Positions 6,038 to 13,259 of a DNA stretch of 16,960 nucleotides are shown here, piece after piece. The stretch spans positions 12,815-29,774 of the forward strand of contig DBWY01000003.1 of assembly GCA_002309195.1 (NCBI GenBank). Direction: 5' to 3'. The DNA is from Treponema sp. UBA1226. GTDB lineage: Bacteria; Spirochaetota; Spirochaetia; Treponematales; Treponemataceae. Under the pieces are notes generated by a model. That model did no database searches, was not told the DNA's origin, and saw only the letters and a list, made by a program, of their open reading frames with translations. A program made the translations under genes and the position numbers. Within the stretch, counting starts at the first letter, position 1. Each line of letters starts with the position of its first letter.

Positions 6038-7322
6038 CCTCTAAACGTAATTCAAAGTTTTTACTTCGAGTATATCCTTTAAGTCTTTTATTCAAAGGAA
6101 CCGTTTCCATCAAGCCTACAGAAACTAACCCTTCCAAATCCGATCGAATTGTTTTTACAGAAACATTAAATCTTGTTTCCAGATCTTTACTCGTAAACAT
6201 TGAAGAAGGTTTTTCTGTACAGATTTTTATTATCTGAATCTGACGTTCATTTAAACCAGGAATTCTATATTCCAATATTGCAGCATTTTCTTTTGCTTTC
6301 CTTTCAAGGTAATTATTTAATTCTTCAAAGGCTTGATTAAGAACTTTTAAGTTATAGTGTATAAAATATCCTAAATCATTATCATCATGCTCGGTATACA
6401 AAAAAGCCTTTTCATATTGATTTTTACCCTTATAAATAATTCTTGAAATAGAAAGATATTCAGTAAGCCAATAACCTTTTTTAAGCATATACCAGTAAAA
6501 AAGGGAACGGGCAGTTCTTCCATTTCCATCAACGAAAGGATGAAGATACGAAATCATAAAATGTAGAATAATAGCTTTAATGATTGGATGAATAAAACTA
6601 CGAGACTCTTTATTTACAAATTTACAGAGTTCTTTTATCGTTGGCTTTATTGCAGTATATGATGGTGGATTATGTGCAACCTCACCAGTCATACCATTAA
6701 CTACCTGAATATTATCATCTGTTCTGAATCGCCCTTCATCTTCATGAGTATCTAATGTCTTTTCGGTAATCTGTTTATGGATTTCAAGTAATAATTCAGG
6801 AGAAAAATCGTCATCTTTATGTTCAGAAAGATAGCGAATCGTATTGTAATTATTCACTATCATCTGCTGGCTTTTATCTTTCGGCTTTGCCTGCTTTCTG
6901 AGCATTTCCTTTGCAACTTTTCTTGTAGTTGAAGCGCCTTCCATCTGACTGGAAGCAATTGCTTCTTCCATAATTGAACTTAAAAGATAATACTGTCTGT
7001 TTTTACTAGAAAGAATATTTGAAGAAGCTATTGTACCACCAAAGTTCATATCAAAATTATGCAGCAGCGACTGCATCATATTTGTTTCTTTATAAAAAAA
7101 ACTACAAACAGAAAACTTATATGTATTGCTTCCAATAATTCGGCTTTGTTTTACAGCATTCCAAAAATCTTCCGGCTTCAATCCCTTTGGAACATGGTAT
7201 TTTACCTTATCCCAGTAATAATACTCATCATTGATTTTCTCAATTGCAGAAACATATTCTGGATTCATGAGAATATGGAAAACTTCGCTTGTCTCGCCTT
7301 TTTCAGGAGCTTCTTCTATCAT
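6021..7322 (-). CDS. Fic-domain AMP-transferase with C-terminal winged helix
   Basis: A 433-residue Fic/FIDO protein. The catalytic loop HPFVDGNGRTAR (about residues 262-273) is intact, with the His base and Gly/Asn/Arg nucleotide-binding residues. An upstream helix carries SSQMEG, matching the inhibitory [S/T]xxxE[G/N] motif of class II Fic proteins (N-terminal inhibition helix). Residues about 355-425 form a winged helix-turn-helix (MFTSKDLETRFNVSVKTIRSDLEGL). Such proteins usually transfer AMP from ATP to protein hydroxyls; the target is unknown. The start at 7322 has no Shine-Dalgarno sequence and lies 7 nt after a -10 element, so the mRNA is probably leaderless. The winged helix plus the symmetric DNA upstream suggests autoregulation (inference). 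No antitoxin gene is adjacent. Confidence 0.93.
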   Translation of the reverse strand: MIEEAPEKGETSEVFHILMNPEYVSAIEKINDEYYYWDKVKYHVPKGLKPEDFWNAVKQSRIIGSNTYKFSVCSFFYKETNMMQSLLHNFDMNFGGTIASSNILSSKNRQYYLLSSIMEEAIASSQMEGASTTRKVAKEMLRKQAKPKDKSQQMIVNNYNTIRYLSEHKDDDFSPELLLEIHKQITEKTLDTHEDEGRFRTDDNIQVVNGMTGEVAHNPPSYTAIKPTIKELCKFVNKESRSFIHPIIKAIILHFMISYLHPFVDGNGRTARSLFYWYMLKKGYWLTEYLSISRIIYKGKNQYEKAFLYTEHDDNDLGYFIHYNLKVLNQAFEELNNYLERKAKENAAILEYRIPGLNERQIQIIKICTEKPSSMFTSKDLETRFNVSVKTIRSDLEGLVSVGLMETVPLNKRLKGYTRSKNFELRLEEIRGN

Positions 7323-7328
7323 AGATTT

Positions 7329-7357
7329 ATGATAACATGGGAATAAAATATTTGCAA
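7329..7357 (-). promoter_or_regulatory. Candidate fic promoter
   Basis: TTGCAA (7357-7352), 17-nt spacer, TATCAT (7334-7329) on the minus strand. The expected start site falls at about 7322, the first base of the fic ATG. Confidence 0.6.
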
Positions 7358-7404
7358 CAAAACAAGGGAAAATTTCCTCTAATTTCCCTTATTTTATTGC
7401 AAAT
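7350..7404. promoter_or_regulatory. 55-bp nested dyad between the MFS gene and fic (terminator and/or operator)
   Basis: Two nested pairs share one centre (7377). ATTTGCAA (7350-7357) pairs with TTGCAAAT (7397-7404), and AAGGGAAA (7364-7371) pairs with TTTCCCTT (7383-7390); both flanking gaps are exactly 6 nt. In the MFS transcript the inner pair is followed by GTTTTGTT, as in an intrinsic terminator. The outer left arm includes the fic -35 element, as expected of an operator. Confidence 0.6.
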
Positions 7405-7445
7405 TACAGTTCTTTTTCAAACGCATTTTGTAAAAGAGCTTGTTT

Positions 7446-8615
7446 TTATACTTTTCTACCCTTCCCGACAACCTTAAACGTAATTTCAAGAAAAAGAATA
7501 TTCATCACTGCAAATAATAAAACGTAATACGGCATTATAAAAATTCCAAAATGCTGCTGGAGCTGTCCAAATACCATCGGCATTGTTGTTGTTCCAGTAT
7601 ATGCAGACGCCATCTGAAGTCCGATTACAGATGCGCTGTATTTTTTCCCAAAGTTAACCGGCGCCATATGCTGAATCGCAGGATATACAGGTCCCATTCC
7701 ACTTCCGATGATTACAAAGCCAATAGCCGCGACAAAATAATTTGCAACAGGAATCATCACTAAAATAATTCCTAAAAATTCAAATGCAATTCCAAGCCTA
7801 ACTAAAAGTCTGTCGCCTGCTTTATCAGAAACAAAACCCGAGATGATTCTTCCGAGCATAAGCCCTGCAAAAATTAACGAGCCAAACGACGCGATGAGTT
7901 CTTCGCTCATTCCTGTTTTTGTTCCGGCAAAATAACTTGATGTCCACAAAAAGCATGTTGCTTCTCCAGCACAGTAAGAGAAAAATGCAATCATCGTAAA
8001 AATAACTCCGGGACGCAAAATTGTTTCACGAATCCCCGCGCTATTTTTTCTCTCTTCCTCTTCTGTACTAGAATTACTTTTCCAAAGCGGCATCGATAAA
8101 ACGCAGATAATTAAAATTCCAAGCTGAATAAAAGAAACCCATCTATATCCTTCGTTCCATCTTGCATACTTTAAAGCAAGCGCCATGATGTTAGGACTTA
8201 TGACTGCCCCTACTCCATAAAAACAATGAAGAAAGTTCATTACAGAACCAGAAAAATTATTTGCAACATAATGATTTACAGCAGAATCAATTGCTCCGGC
8301 TCCAAGCCCATACGGAACTGCAAAAACAAAAAGCATCCAGTATTCAGTACAGAAAGAAAATCCTGCAAGCCCAAGCACTGTAAAGAAAATCGAAATTATT
8401 ACAATCCATTTTGTTTCAAACCGTTTTATGATTTTTGGACTTACAAGAGCCGAGATTATCGTCATAAACGCAATCGACATATATATAAAGCCTGCGTATG
8501 AAGACGGAACTTTAAAAACGCCCTGCATTACAGGCCAGCCGGCACCCAAAAGAGAATCAGGAAGTCCGAGGCTTACAAAAATAAGATAGATTACAGCTAA
8601 AAGCAGTGATGCCAT
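7446..8615 (-). CDS. Major facilitator superfamily permease
   Basis: A 389-residue integral membrane protein with about 12 hydrophobic helices. MFS marks include a short cytoplasmic loop after TM2 (SPKIIKRFETKW), a Gly-rich helix (FAVPYGLGAGAIDSAVNHY) and a charged central loop (KSNSSTEEEERKN) between the halves; the second half repeats the pattern (GRIISGFVSDKAGDRL). The opening LGLPDSLLGAGWPVMQ resembles FucP-like sugar permeases, but the substrate cannot be read from sequence. The frame is open from 8651; GGAGAT (8628-8623) is 7 nt from the ATG at 8615, so that start is chosen over the upstream MNGLNKK extension. The neighbouring fic gene is in the same direction, separated by a terminator-like dyad. 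Confidence 0.9.
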   Translation of the reverse strand: MASLLLAVIYLIFVSLGLPDSLLGAGWPVMQGVFKVPSSYAGFIYMSIAFMTIISALVSPKIIKRFETKWIVIISIFFTVLGLAGFSFCTEYWMLFVFAVPYGLGAGAIDSAVNHYVANNFSGSVMNFLHCFYGVGAVISPNIMALALKYARWNEGYRWVSFIQLGILIICVLSMPLWKSNSSTEEEERKNSAGIRETILRPGVIFTMIAFFSYCAGEATCFLWTSSYFAGTKTGMSEELIASFGSLIFAGLMLGRIISGFVSDKAGDRLLVRLGIAFEFLGIILVMIPVANYFVAAIGFVIIGSGMGPVYPAIQHMAPVNFGKKYSASVIGLQMASAYTGTTTMPMVFGQLQQHFGIFIMPYYVLLFAVMNILFLEITFKVVGKGRKV

Positions 8616-8650
8616 TTTTTTAATCTCCAGTTTTTTATTTAGTCCATTCA

Positions 8651-8656
8651 ATTATA
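8651..8656 (-). promoter_or_regulatory. Candidate -10 element of the MFS gene
   Basis: A consensus TATAAT on the minus strand, about 23 nt before the ribosome-binding site. The -35 (TTCTAT at 17-nt spacing) is weak. A tandem pair of TATAGAATA (8664-8681) lies in the spacer region. Confidence 0.4.
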
Positions 8657-8765
8657 AATTATTTATAGAATATATAGAATATCACACTGCGTATTTTTCA
8701 TTTTACCCCGTCTTTTATGCATCTTACCCAAAACCATATTGTACGCTCAAAAATCACGCCTTATC

Positions 8766-9017
8766 ATGATAAAAAAGAATATGTCAAATAAACAGCTTAT
8801 TATTTTTAAAATTCTATATTTCATTATTATAAATTCTGTGTTATGCTTTATAGGGTTAAAGTTCAACTGGTTTAAAAAAGATTTTTCATCAATAGCTCTT
8901 ATGGAAGTAATGTTTATTCTGGTTTTCTTTGTTGTAACTGTTCTTGTTTATCTTCTGGACTTTAACGAAGCAAAAAAGATAAACGAAAAACTTAAGGCAC
9001 GAAGAGGAATAAAGTAA
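8766..9017 (+). CDS. Small two-helix membrane protein, unknown function
   Basis: An 83-residue protein with no family I recognise. Two hydrophobic segments (LIIFKILYFIIINSVLCFIGL and MEVMFILVFFVVTVLVYLLDF) are joined by a short basic loop. The tail is charged (NEAKKINEKLKARRGIK) and probably cytoplasmic. The frame is open from a TTG at 8739, but the first credible ATG is at 8766; another ATG at 8781 is equally possible. No good Shine-Dalgarno sequence precedes either. The next gene starts 4 nt after its stop, and the two following genes encode secreted barrel-like proteins, so the three probably form an operon. Confidence 0.65.
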   Translation: MIKKNMSNKQLIIFKILYFIIINSVLCFIGLKFNWFKKDFSSIALMEVMFILVFFVVTVLVYLLDFNEAKKINEKLKARRGIK

Positions 9018-9021
9018 ATTA

Positions 9022-9570
9022 ATGAAAAAATTATTATCCGCCGTTTTTCTTAGTCTGACTTTTCTCACTACAGTCTATGCAGAAGAACCAAAAGAAAAAA
9101 AAGAGTATGTAACTTTTCTTGATCGCGGAGGCTTATGTTTCGATGCTTTTTTTACAATGCCGCTTTTAACAGAAGATTCTGATGACGTCTGGTACGGTTT
9201 TTCTGCACAGATTGAAGGCCTTTTTGAAGGGTGGATGGGCTATAAAGTTGGTTTTGACTGGCAGTATATCAATAATACAAATTATCTGCCTCTTGAAATC
9301 GGGACAAGCTTTCATTTACCGCTGATGTTCTTCGGTAGTATTCTCTTTGATCCATACATAGGTATCAATGCAGACCTGTGTCTATGGAACGATAATCCGA
9401 TATACGGCTACTCATGGGATTCTGGAATCAGATTTGCAATATCATACATCGGAATAAACGTATTTTACAAACACAGCTATTACTATCCAATAAGAAAAAC
9501 TGACCATAAAGTAGACGTAGGAAAATTAGGAATCGGCATAACACTTTTCTTAGACGGGAGCGGATTTTAG
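9022..9570 (+). CDS. Secreted or outer-membrane barrel-like protein, unknown
   Basis: A 182-residue protein with a signal peptide (MKKLLSAVFLSLTFLTTVYA, cleavage before EEP). The mature part is rich in aromatic and Gly residues in an alternating pattern typical of small outer-membrane barrels. Near the C-terminus is FYKHSYYYPIRKTDHKVDVG, then GKLGIGITLFL. The same spacing of FY, HS, P, RK, D and G occurs at the end of the next gene, so the two are probably diverged paralogues over the last 100-120 residues. No strong Shine-Dalgarno sequence precedes the ATG, so coupling to the gene upstream is likely. No function is assigned. Confidence 0.8.
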   Translation: MKKLLSAVFLSLTFLTTVYAEEPKEKKEYVTFLDRGGLCFDAFFTMPLLTEDSDDVWYGFSAQIEGLFEGWMGYKVGFDWQYINNTNYLPLEIGTSFHLPLMFFGSILFDPYIGINADLCLWNDNPIYGYSWDSGIRFAISYIGINVFYKHSYYYPIRKTDHKVDVGKLGIGITLFLDGSGF

Positions 9571-9573
9571 AAT

Positions 9574-10629
9574 ATGAAAAAGACTATTAAAAACCTTGTA
9601 ACAATTCTGGCAATTTTCATGGCTTCTCAAATGCTTTTTGCACAAAAAATAAATGATAAATCCAAGGAAAACGATATCAGAATAATACTATCAGAAGAAA
9701 TCTGTAAAATAATTCCACTTAATGATAAGCCGCTTAAAAGAGATACCGTTACAAAATTCAGTAAATATATTTCGGATACATATGCCCAGAGCATTACTAT
9801 AGTTCAGTATAATAACATAATAAAAATGTTTTATTTAAAAAACTCACCCGTAGACGAAAACACATCGGTAGAAGAAAAGAAATTTATTCTTTCATATTTT
9901 CTTTTAGAAAAATACAGACCAAACGAATACGATAGTTATGGAGCAAAAAAATATCTTATTGAAGACAAAGCCGCTTCTCAATATAAAACTTTAATTTCTA
10001 ATCAGTCATATAATCCAGAAACGAGTAATGACATTTATATAAACTGGATAGAAGAGAACGGAAGCTGGTACATTTGTGGAATGTCATTTCATGTTGACGC
10101 GCCCCTTTATATGAGAGAAGTTAAATTTGATTATAACAGGGACCATGTAAGAAAAGTCTTTATAGCCCCAAGACATGAAGAACTTGTTACAATAAATGGA
10201 ACACTTCCTCTCCCGGCAACAGAAGAAAATCTGGAAAAGTATTATCCAGGGTTATCTGTCAAATGGGAAAGAGGCAGGACCTTTAATTTTGAATATGGTG
10301 TAAGCTGGCAGATGACGGATGTTGCAAATTATTTTTTTTGTGATGCCGGTGTAGAAACACGATTTAATATTTTCTTTGGAGACAATTTTTCTTTATCACC
10401 AGAAATAGCTGCAATTGCAAAACTTAATCTTGTTACAAGTGATCCTGCGGCAGGCATTGTTGGAGAAGCCGGCATGACTTTTCATATTACAAGCGCTTCT
10501 GGAGCAGATTTTTTCGGAATAAGAACCTTTTATCAGCACTCTTTTATTTTCCCTTTCAGAAAAGAATCTGACAGCTTTAATTTCGGTGCAGTCGGCCTCG
10601 GATTCTATTTGAACCTGAAAAACTTCTGA
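9574..10629 (+). CDS. Secreted protein with unknown N-terminal domain and C-terminal barrel-like domain
   Basis: A 351-residue protein with a signal peptide ending MASQMLFAQ. Residues about 28-215 form a mixed, Lys-rich soluble region with no family I recognise (for example INWIEENGSWYICGMSF). Residues about 230-351 resemble the gene upstream: alternating hydrophobic strands, then FYQHSFIFPFRKESDSFNFG and GLGFYLNLKNF. The start is 3 nt after the previous stop, so the genes are co-transcribed. The most economical reading is a duplicated barrel domain fused to an extra periplasmic or surface domain. A bidirectional terminator follows. Confidence 0.8.
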   Translation: MKKTIKNLVTILAIFMASQMLFAQKINDKSKENDIRIILSEEICKIIPLNDKPLKRDTVTKFSKYISDTYAQSITIVQYNNIIKMFYLKNSPVDENTSVEEKKFILSYFLLEKYRPNEYDSYGAKKYLIEDKAASQYKTLISNQSYNPETSNDIYINWIEENGSWYICGMSFHVDAPLYMREVKFDYNRDHVRKVFIAPRHEELVTINGTLPLPATEENLEKYYPGLSVKWERGRTFNFEYGVSWQMTDVANYFFCDAGVETRFNIFFGDNFSLSPEIAAIAKLNLVTSDPAAGIVGEAGMTFHITSASGADFFGIRTFYQHSFIFPFRKESDSFNFGAVGLGFYLNLKNF

Positions 10630-10639
10630 TAACTCTGTC

Positions 10640-10668
10640 ATAATTGCCGCATATAGCACGGCAATTAT
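10640..10668. terminator. Bidirectional intrinsic terminator between convergent genes
   Basis: A perfect 10-bp stem, ATAATTGCCG (10640-10649) and CGGCAATTAT (10659-10668), with a 9-nt loop. It sits between the stop of the plus-strand barrel gene (10629) and the end of the minus-strand phosphatase gene (10693). Confidence 0.75.
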
Positions 10669-10692
10669 TTATACATCATTCACTTTATAAGG

Positions 10693-11463
10693 TTATTTTT
10701 CAAACTTAATCTCTTCTTTTTTAAACTTTTCGATGTGATTCATGTCGTTAAAAAGTTCAAGCCGTGGAATCGTAAGCTTACCCTCGTCTACTCCAAACTC
10801 GATTATCGTAATTGAACAGACTCCAAAAGGTGTTGTCATAAGCACAGTCGTAAATGGAAAATTTAAAACATGAGAAAGCATTATTGATCCTGACCCGCCG
10901 TGTGCAAAAAGCGCAATCGTTTCGTCACATTTTTTTTCGCATAAATAAAGATTGTTCTTTCTTCGAAGCCCGTATCCTAAAAGGAATTCATCAAACTTTT
11001 TTGAAATCTTTTCATAATACTGCGTGCAGATGTTGTTTTTAAAATAGCGATGGTTCCTCCAGTCGGGACTTCCTATATACTCAGGTTCTTCTGTAAGAAG
11101 CTTGTAACCGAGTATCCACGGATGTCCGTCGTATTCAAGCTTTGGCTCTGACTGCGCGCTGCCAGATTTGACATCAACACCTGTCGCACCAGCATTGTTT
11201 GCAGCACCATCACTTCCTGCTGCATCACGAACATCACCCCAGTCAATTTCGTGCATAAAATCTAAAATCTTTATATCAAGCCCGCGCCCTTGTGCAGTGT
11301 AAGAAGCAGTTTCTCTTGCACGCCCCATAGGAGAAGAATAAATTGCAGAAAATTTTTCTTTTGCAAGGCGAACAGCAGTGCTCTTTGCCTGCACTCTTCC
11401 GTTTTCTGTAAGACAGTCGTGTTCATAATCAGGTTCACCATGACGAACAAATACCAGACGCAT
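10693..11463 (-). CDS. Histidine phosphatase family protein (phosphoglycerate mutase-like)
   Basis: A 256-residue cytoplasmic enzyme. The N-terminal phosphoacceptor motif is FVRHGEPD (His8), followed by LTENGRVQAK and YSSPMGRARETA, standard for the branch-1 histidine phosphatases. The second catalytic His is in LFAHGGSGSIML. A Gly/Ala/Ser-rich stretch at about residues 78-105 (AAGSDGAANNAGATG) looks like an inserted linker unusual for the fold. The substrate is unknown. AGGAG lies 7 nt before the ATG. The ybaK gene ends 20 nt upstream, so both are probably read from the divergent promoter at 11995-12036. Confidence 0.92.
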   Translation of the reverse strand: MRLVFVRHGEPDYEHDCLTENGRVQAKSTAVRLAKEKFSAIYSSPMGRARETASYTAQGRGLDIKILDFMHEIDWGDVRDAAGSDGAANNAGATGVDVKSGSAQSEPKLEYDGHPWILGYKLLTEEPEYIGSPDWRNHRYFKNNICTQYYEKISKKFDEFLLGYGLRRKNNLYLCEKKCDETIALFAHGGSGSIMLSHVLNFPFTTVLMTTPFGVCSITIIEFGVDEGKLTIPRLELFNDMNHIEKFKKEEIKFEK

Positions 11464-11483
11464 ATTGTTTCTCCTATAAAAAA

Positions 11484-11966
11484 TTATAAAACTAGATCAC
11501 AGACATCTGCATTCGAAGCCTTTACTAAATCTGCAGGAGCAAGCTTTAACTGAACGCCGCGCGCACCTGCAGAAACACAAACTTCATTTAAATTCATTAC
11601 AGAGCTGTCAATAAAAGTGCGGTACTGTTTTTTCATTCCGATTGGAGAACATCCTCCGCGGATATATCCTGTAAGTGCTAAAAGCTCATCCTGTTTTACA
11701 GGCGTTACAGATTTTACACCGGCTGCATTGCGCGCTTTTTTTTCATTTATCTCATGAACTGCAGACTGACAGAAAACAAGAACTTCCTTTGACTCAGATT
11801 TAAAAACAATTGTCTTAAAAACCTGCTCGGGATTTACACCAAGCTTTTCTGCCGTACGTGAAGCAGCTCCATGCTCAAGCTCATGCTCACCGTCATCGTC
11901 ATATTCTTCTGCCTTATACGGAATACCTGCTTTATCAAGTATTCTCATCGCGTTAGTTTTTTTCAT
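11484..11966 (-). CDS. ybaK: Cys-tRNA(Pro)/Cys-tRNA(Cys) deacylase, YbaK/EbsC family
   Basis: A 160-residue protein of full family length. YbaK proteins hydrolyse cysteine mischarged on tRNA(Pro), a trans-editing step supporting translation accuracy. Family marks are AEKLGVNPEQVFKTIVFK, GYIRGGCSPIGMKK (the conserved GGxSPxG loop) and the C-terminal SAGARGVQLKLAPADL. GAGGAA lies about 5 nt before the ATG. The gene is first in a two-gene unit with the phosphatase and diverges from mntP across a symmetric promoter region. Confidence 0.94.
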   Translation of the reverse strand: MKKTNAMRILDKAGIPYKAEEYDDDGEHELEHGAASRTAEKLGVNPEQVFKTIVFKSESKEVLVFCQSAVHEINEKKARNAAGVKSVTPVKQDELLALTGYIRGGCSPIGMKKQYRTFIDSSVMNLNEVCVSAGARGVQLKLAPADLVKASNADVCDLVL

Positions 11967-11994
11967 TAGAATTCCTCAAGCCAAATTTACTCAA

Positions 11995-12036
11995 AGTATG
12001 TCACCGATTGCATTAAAATTCAATTAGTGACATACT
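11995..12036. promoter_or_regulatory. Symmetric divergent promoter/operator of ybaK and mntP
   Basis: AGTATGTCAC (11995-12004) and GTGACATACT (12027-12036) are perfect inverted arms; inside, ATTG (12007-12010) and CAAT (12021-12024) share the same centre (12015.5). Each outer arm holds a -10-like CATACT. Rightward: TTGCAT (12008-12013), 17 nt, CATACT (12031-12036), start near the mntP ATG. Leftward: TTGAAT (12023-12018), 17 nt, CATACT (12000-11995). Confidence 0.6.
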
Positions 12037-12043
12037 CACATTC

Positions 12044-12634
12044 ATGAACTGGTCAGCATTGTTTTTTTCAAACAGTATATTTTTAGGAATCGGTCTTGCC
12101 ATGGACGCCTTCTCTGTTTCTCTTGCAAATGGTCTTAACGAACCGTACATGAAAAAAACAAGAATGTGCTTAATTGCGTCAACTTACGGTCTTTTCCAGT
12201 TTGCAATGCCGATGGCAGGCTGGCTGTGCGTTCATACTATAGTTGAATACTTTAAAAAAATTTATTTTTTAGTTCCGTGGACTGCACTTGGTCTTTTAAT
12301 GTACATCGGAATTAAAATGATTATCGAAGCCTTACACGAAGACGGCGAATCAGAAAAAGAAAGTGAAAAACTAAGATTTAAGACACTGATGATCCAGGGA
12401 ATTGCAACATCAATCGATGCGCTTTCGGTTGGTTTTACGACTGCAGAATATGACATGCTCATGGCATTTGTTTCTTCTATCATAATCTGCGTCGTAACCT
12501 TTGCAATCTGCATGGCAGGACTTGCAATAGGCAAAAAAGCCGGAACACACCTGAGCAAAAATGCAGGAATCCTCGGCGGTATAATCCTCATCGCCATCGG
12601 AATCGAAATCTTCATCAAAGGCGTGTTCTTTTAA
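12044..12634 (+). CDS. mntP: MntP-type manganese efflux pump
   Basis: A 196-residue inner-membrane protein with six predicted helices, the usual MntP size. The two halves carry the conserved acidic helices GLAMDAFSVSLANGL and GIATSIDALSVGFTTAEY, which hold the Asp residues needed for Mn(II) export in the family. The middle loop is charged (EDGESEKESEKLRFK). There is no Shine-Dalgarno sequence, and a -10-like CATACT ends 7 nt before the ATG, so the transcript is probably leaderless. The 77 nt upstream look too short for a yybP-ykoY manganese riboswitch and instead hold a symmetric operator-like sequence. Confidence 0.94.
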   Translation: MNWSALFFSNSIFLGIGLAMDAFSVSLANGLNEPYMKKTRMCLIASTYGLFQFAMPMAGWLCVHTIVEYFKKIYFLVPWTALGLLMYIGIKMIIEALHEDGESEKESEKLRFKTLMIQGIATSIDALSVGFTTAEYDMLMAFVSSIIICVVTFAICMAGLAIGKKAGTHLSKNAGILGGIILIAIGIEIFIKGVFF

Positions 12635-12656
12635 GTTTTATCTTACTTTCAGACGC

Positions 12657-13103
12657 TTACCACTTAGAAACAAGCAGACCTTTTGAATCACGCGCTTTTC
12701 CGCAGGCAATTATAACCCACTCAACAAACGCCCAGATTCCAGTTATAGCCAGTAAAATAAGTGCAAAACCAGCACCTGCAAACATTTCAGGCATTCCAGA
12801 AGTTAATGGAGTTGTTTCATCTTCAATAGTTAAAGCAACCTTAAAGAAAAGCTTGAAAAAAGCAAAAACATATCCTCCGATTCCACAAACAGAAAGAACT
12901 AATTTTGTAACACCCCTTCCAATCTGTCCAAGATAAAAATTATGAACTCCGAGATGACCAAAAAAAATACCAAAAAGAAGAGCCGCAGTTCTGCTTTTAG
13001 GAGAAACCGAAGACACACCTTCTGCACCATTCACTTCTGCTCCGCATCCAGGACAAAATTTTGCACCGTCCTCTACTTTTGTTCCACATTTTTCACAATA
13101 CAT
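12657..13103 (-). CDS. Zinc-ribbon and TM2-domain membrane protein
   Basis: A 148-residue protein. Residues 1-21 form a zinc ribbon with two CxxC pairs (CEKC and CPGC). Residues about 38-75 match the TM2 domain: a helix, then GHLGVHNFYLGQIGRGVTKLVLSV. A further hydrophobic segment (GFALILLAITGIWAFVEWVII) follows. TM2 proteins with an N-terminal zinc ribbon are widespread, with no settled function. GAGGAAA lies about 6 nt before the ATG. It converges with mntP; the 22-nt gap holds no clear terminator. Confidence 0.9.
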   Translation of the reverse strand: MYCEKCGTKVEDGAKFCPGCGAEVNGAEGVSSVSPKSRTAALLFGIFFGHLGVHNFYLGQIGRGVTKLVLSVCGIGGYVFAFFKLFFKVALTIEDETTPLTSGMPEMFAGAGFALILLAITGIWAFVEWVIIACGKARDSKGLLVSKW

Positions 13104-13155
13104 ACCACTTTCCTCTCAAAATCAAATTGATTCTCTCCTTTTTTCATACTGAATA

Positions 13156-13184
13156 AGTGTAATTTACCATAGTAGTTTTTGCAA
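13156..13184 (-). promoter_or_regulatory. Candidate promoter of the TM2-domain gene
   Basis: TTGCAA (13184-13179), 17-nt spacer, TACACT (13161-13156) on the minus strand, about 50 nt before the start codon. Confidence 0.45.
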
Positions 13185-13209
13185 GAAAAAACCTTTCCCA
13201 TGTCCAAAT

Positions 13210-13247
13210 TTGCATTTTTTTACAATATATAGGATAATGGATATAAT
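13210..13247 (+). promoter_or_regulatory. Overlapping promoters of the 471-aa gene
   Basis: Two candidates overlap: TTGCAT (13210-13215)-N17-GATAAT (13233-13238), and TTTACA (13219-13224)-N17-TATAAT (13242-13247). The second is closer to consensus but leaves only about 6 nt of leader. The first leaves a leader including GGAG. Confidence 0.6.
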
Positions 13248-13259
13248 GGAGTAAGGGAT

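Noticed and set aside
6021..7322. Fic toxin-antitoxin pair
   Set aside because: No small antitoxin gene lies next to fic; the SSQMEG inhibitory motif is inside the protein itself, so it is a self-inhibited class II Fic.
8664..8681. Tandem TATAGAATA repeat
   Set aside because: Only two 9-bp AT-rich units; easily chance in this composition.
11967..12043. Possible manganese riboswitch upstream of mntP
   Set aside because: The gap is only 77 nt and is filled by the divergent promoter dyad; no yybP-ykoY-like helices were recognisable.
12635..12656. Terminator between convergent mntP and the TM2-domain gene
   Set aside because: No inverted repeat could be found in the 22-nt gap.
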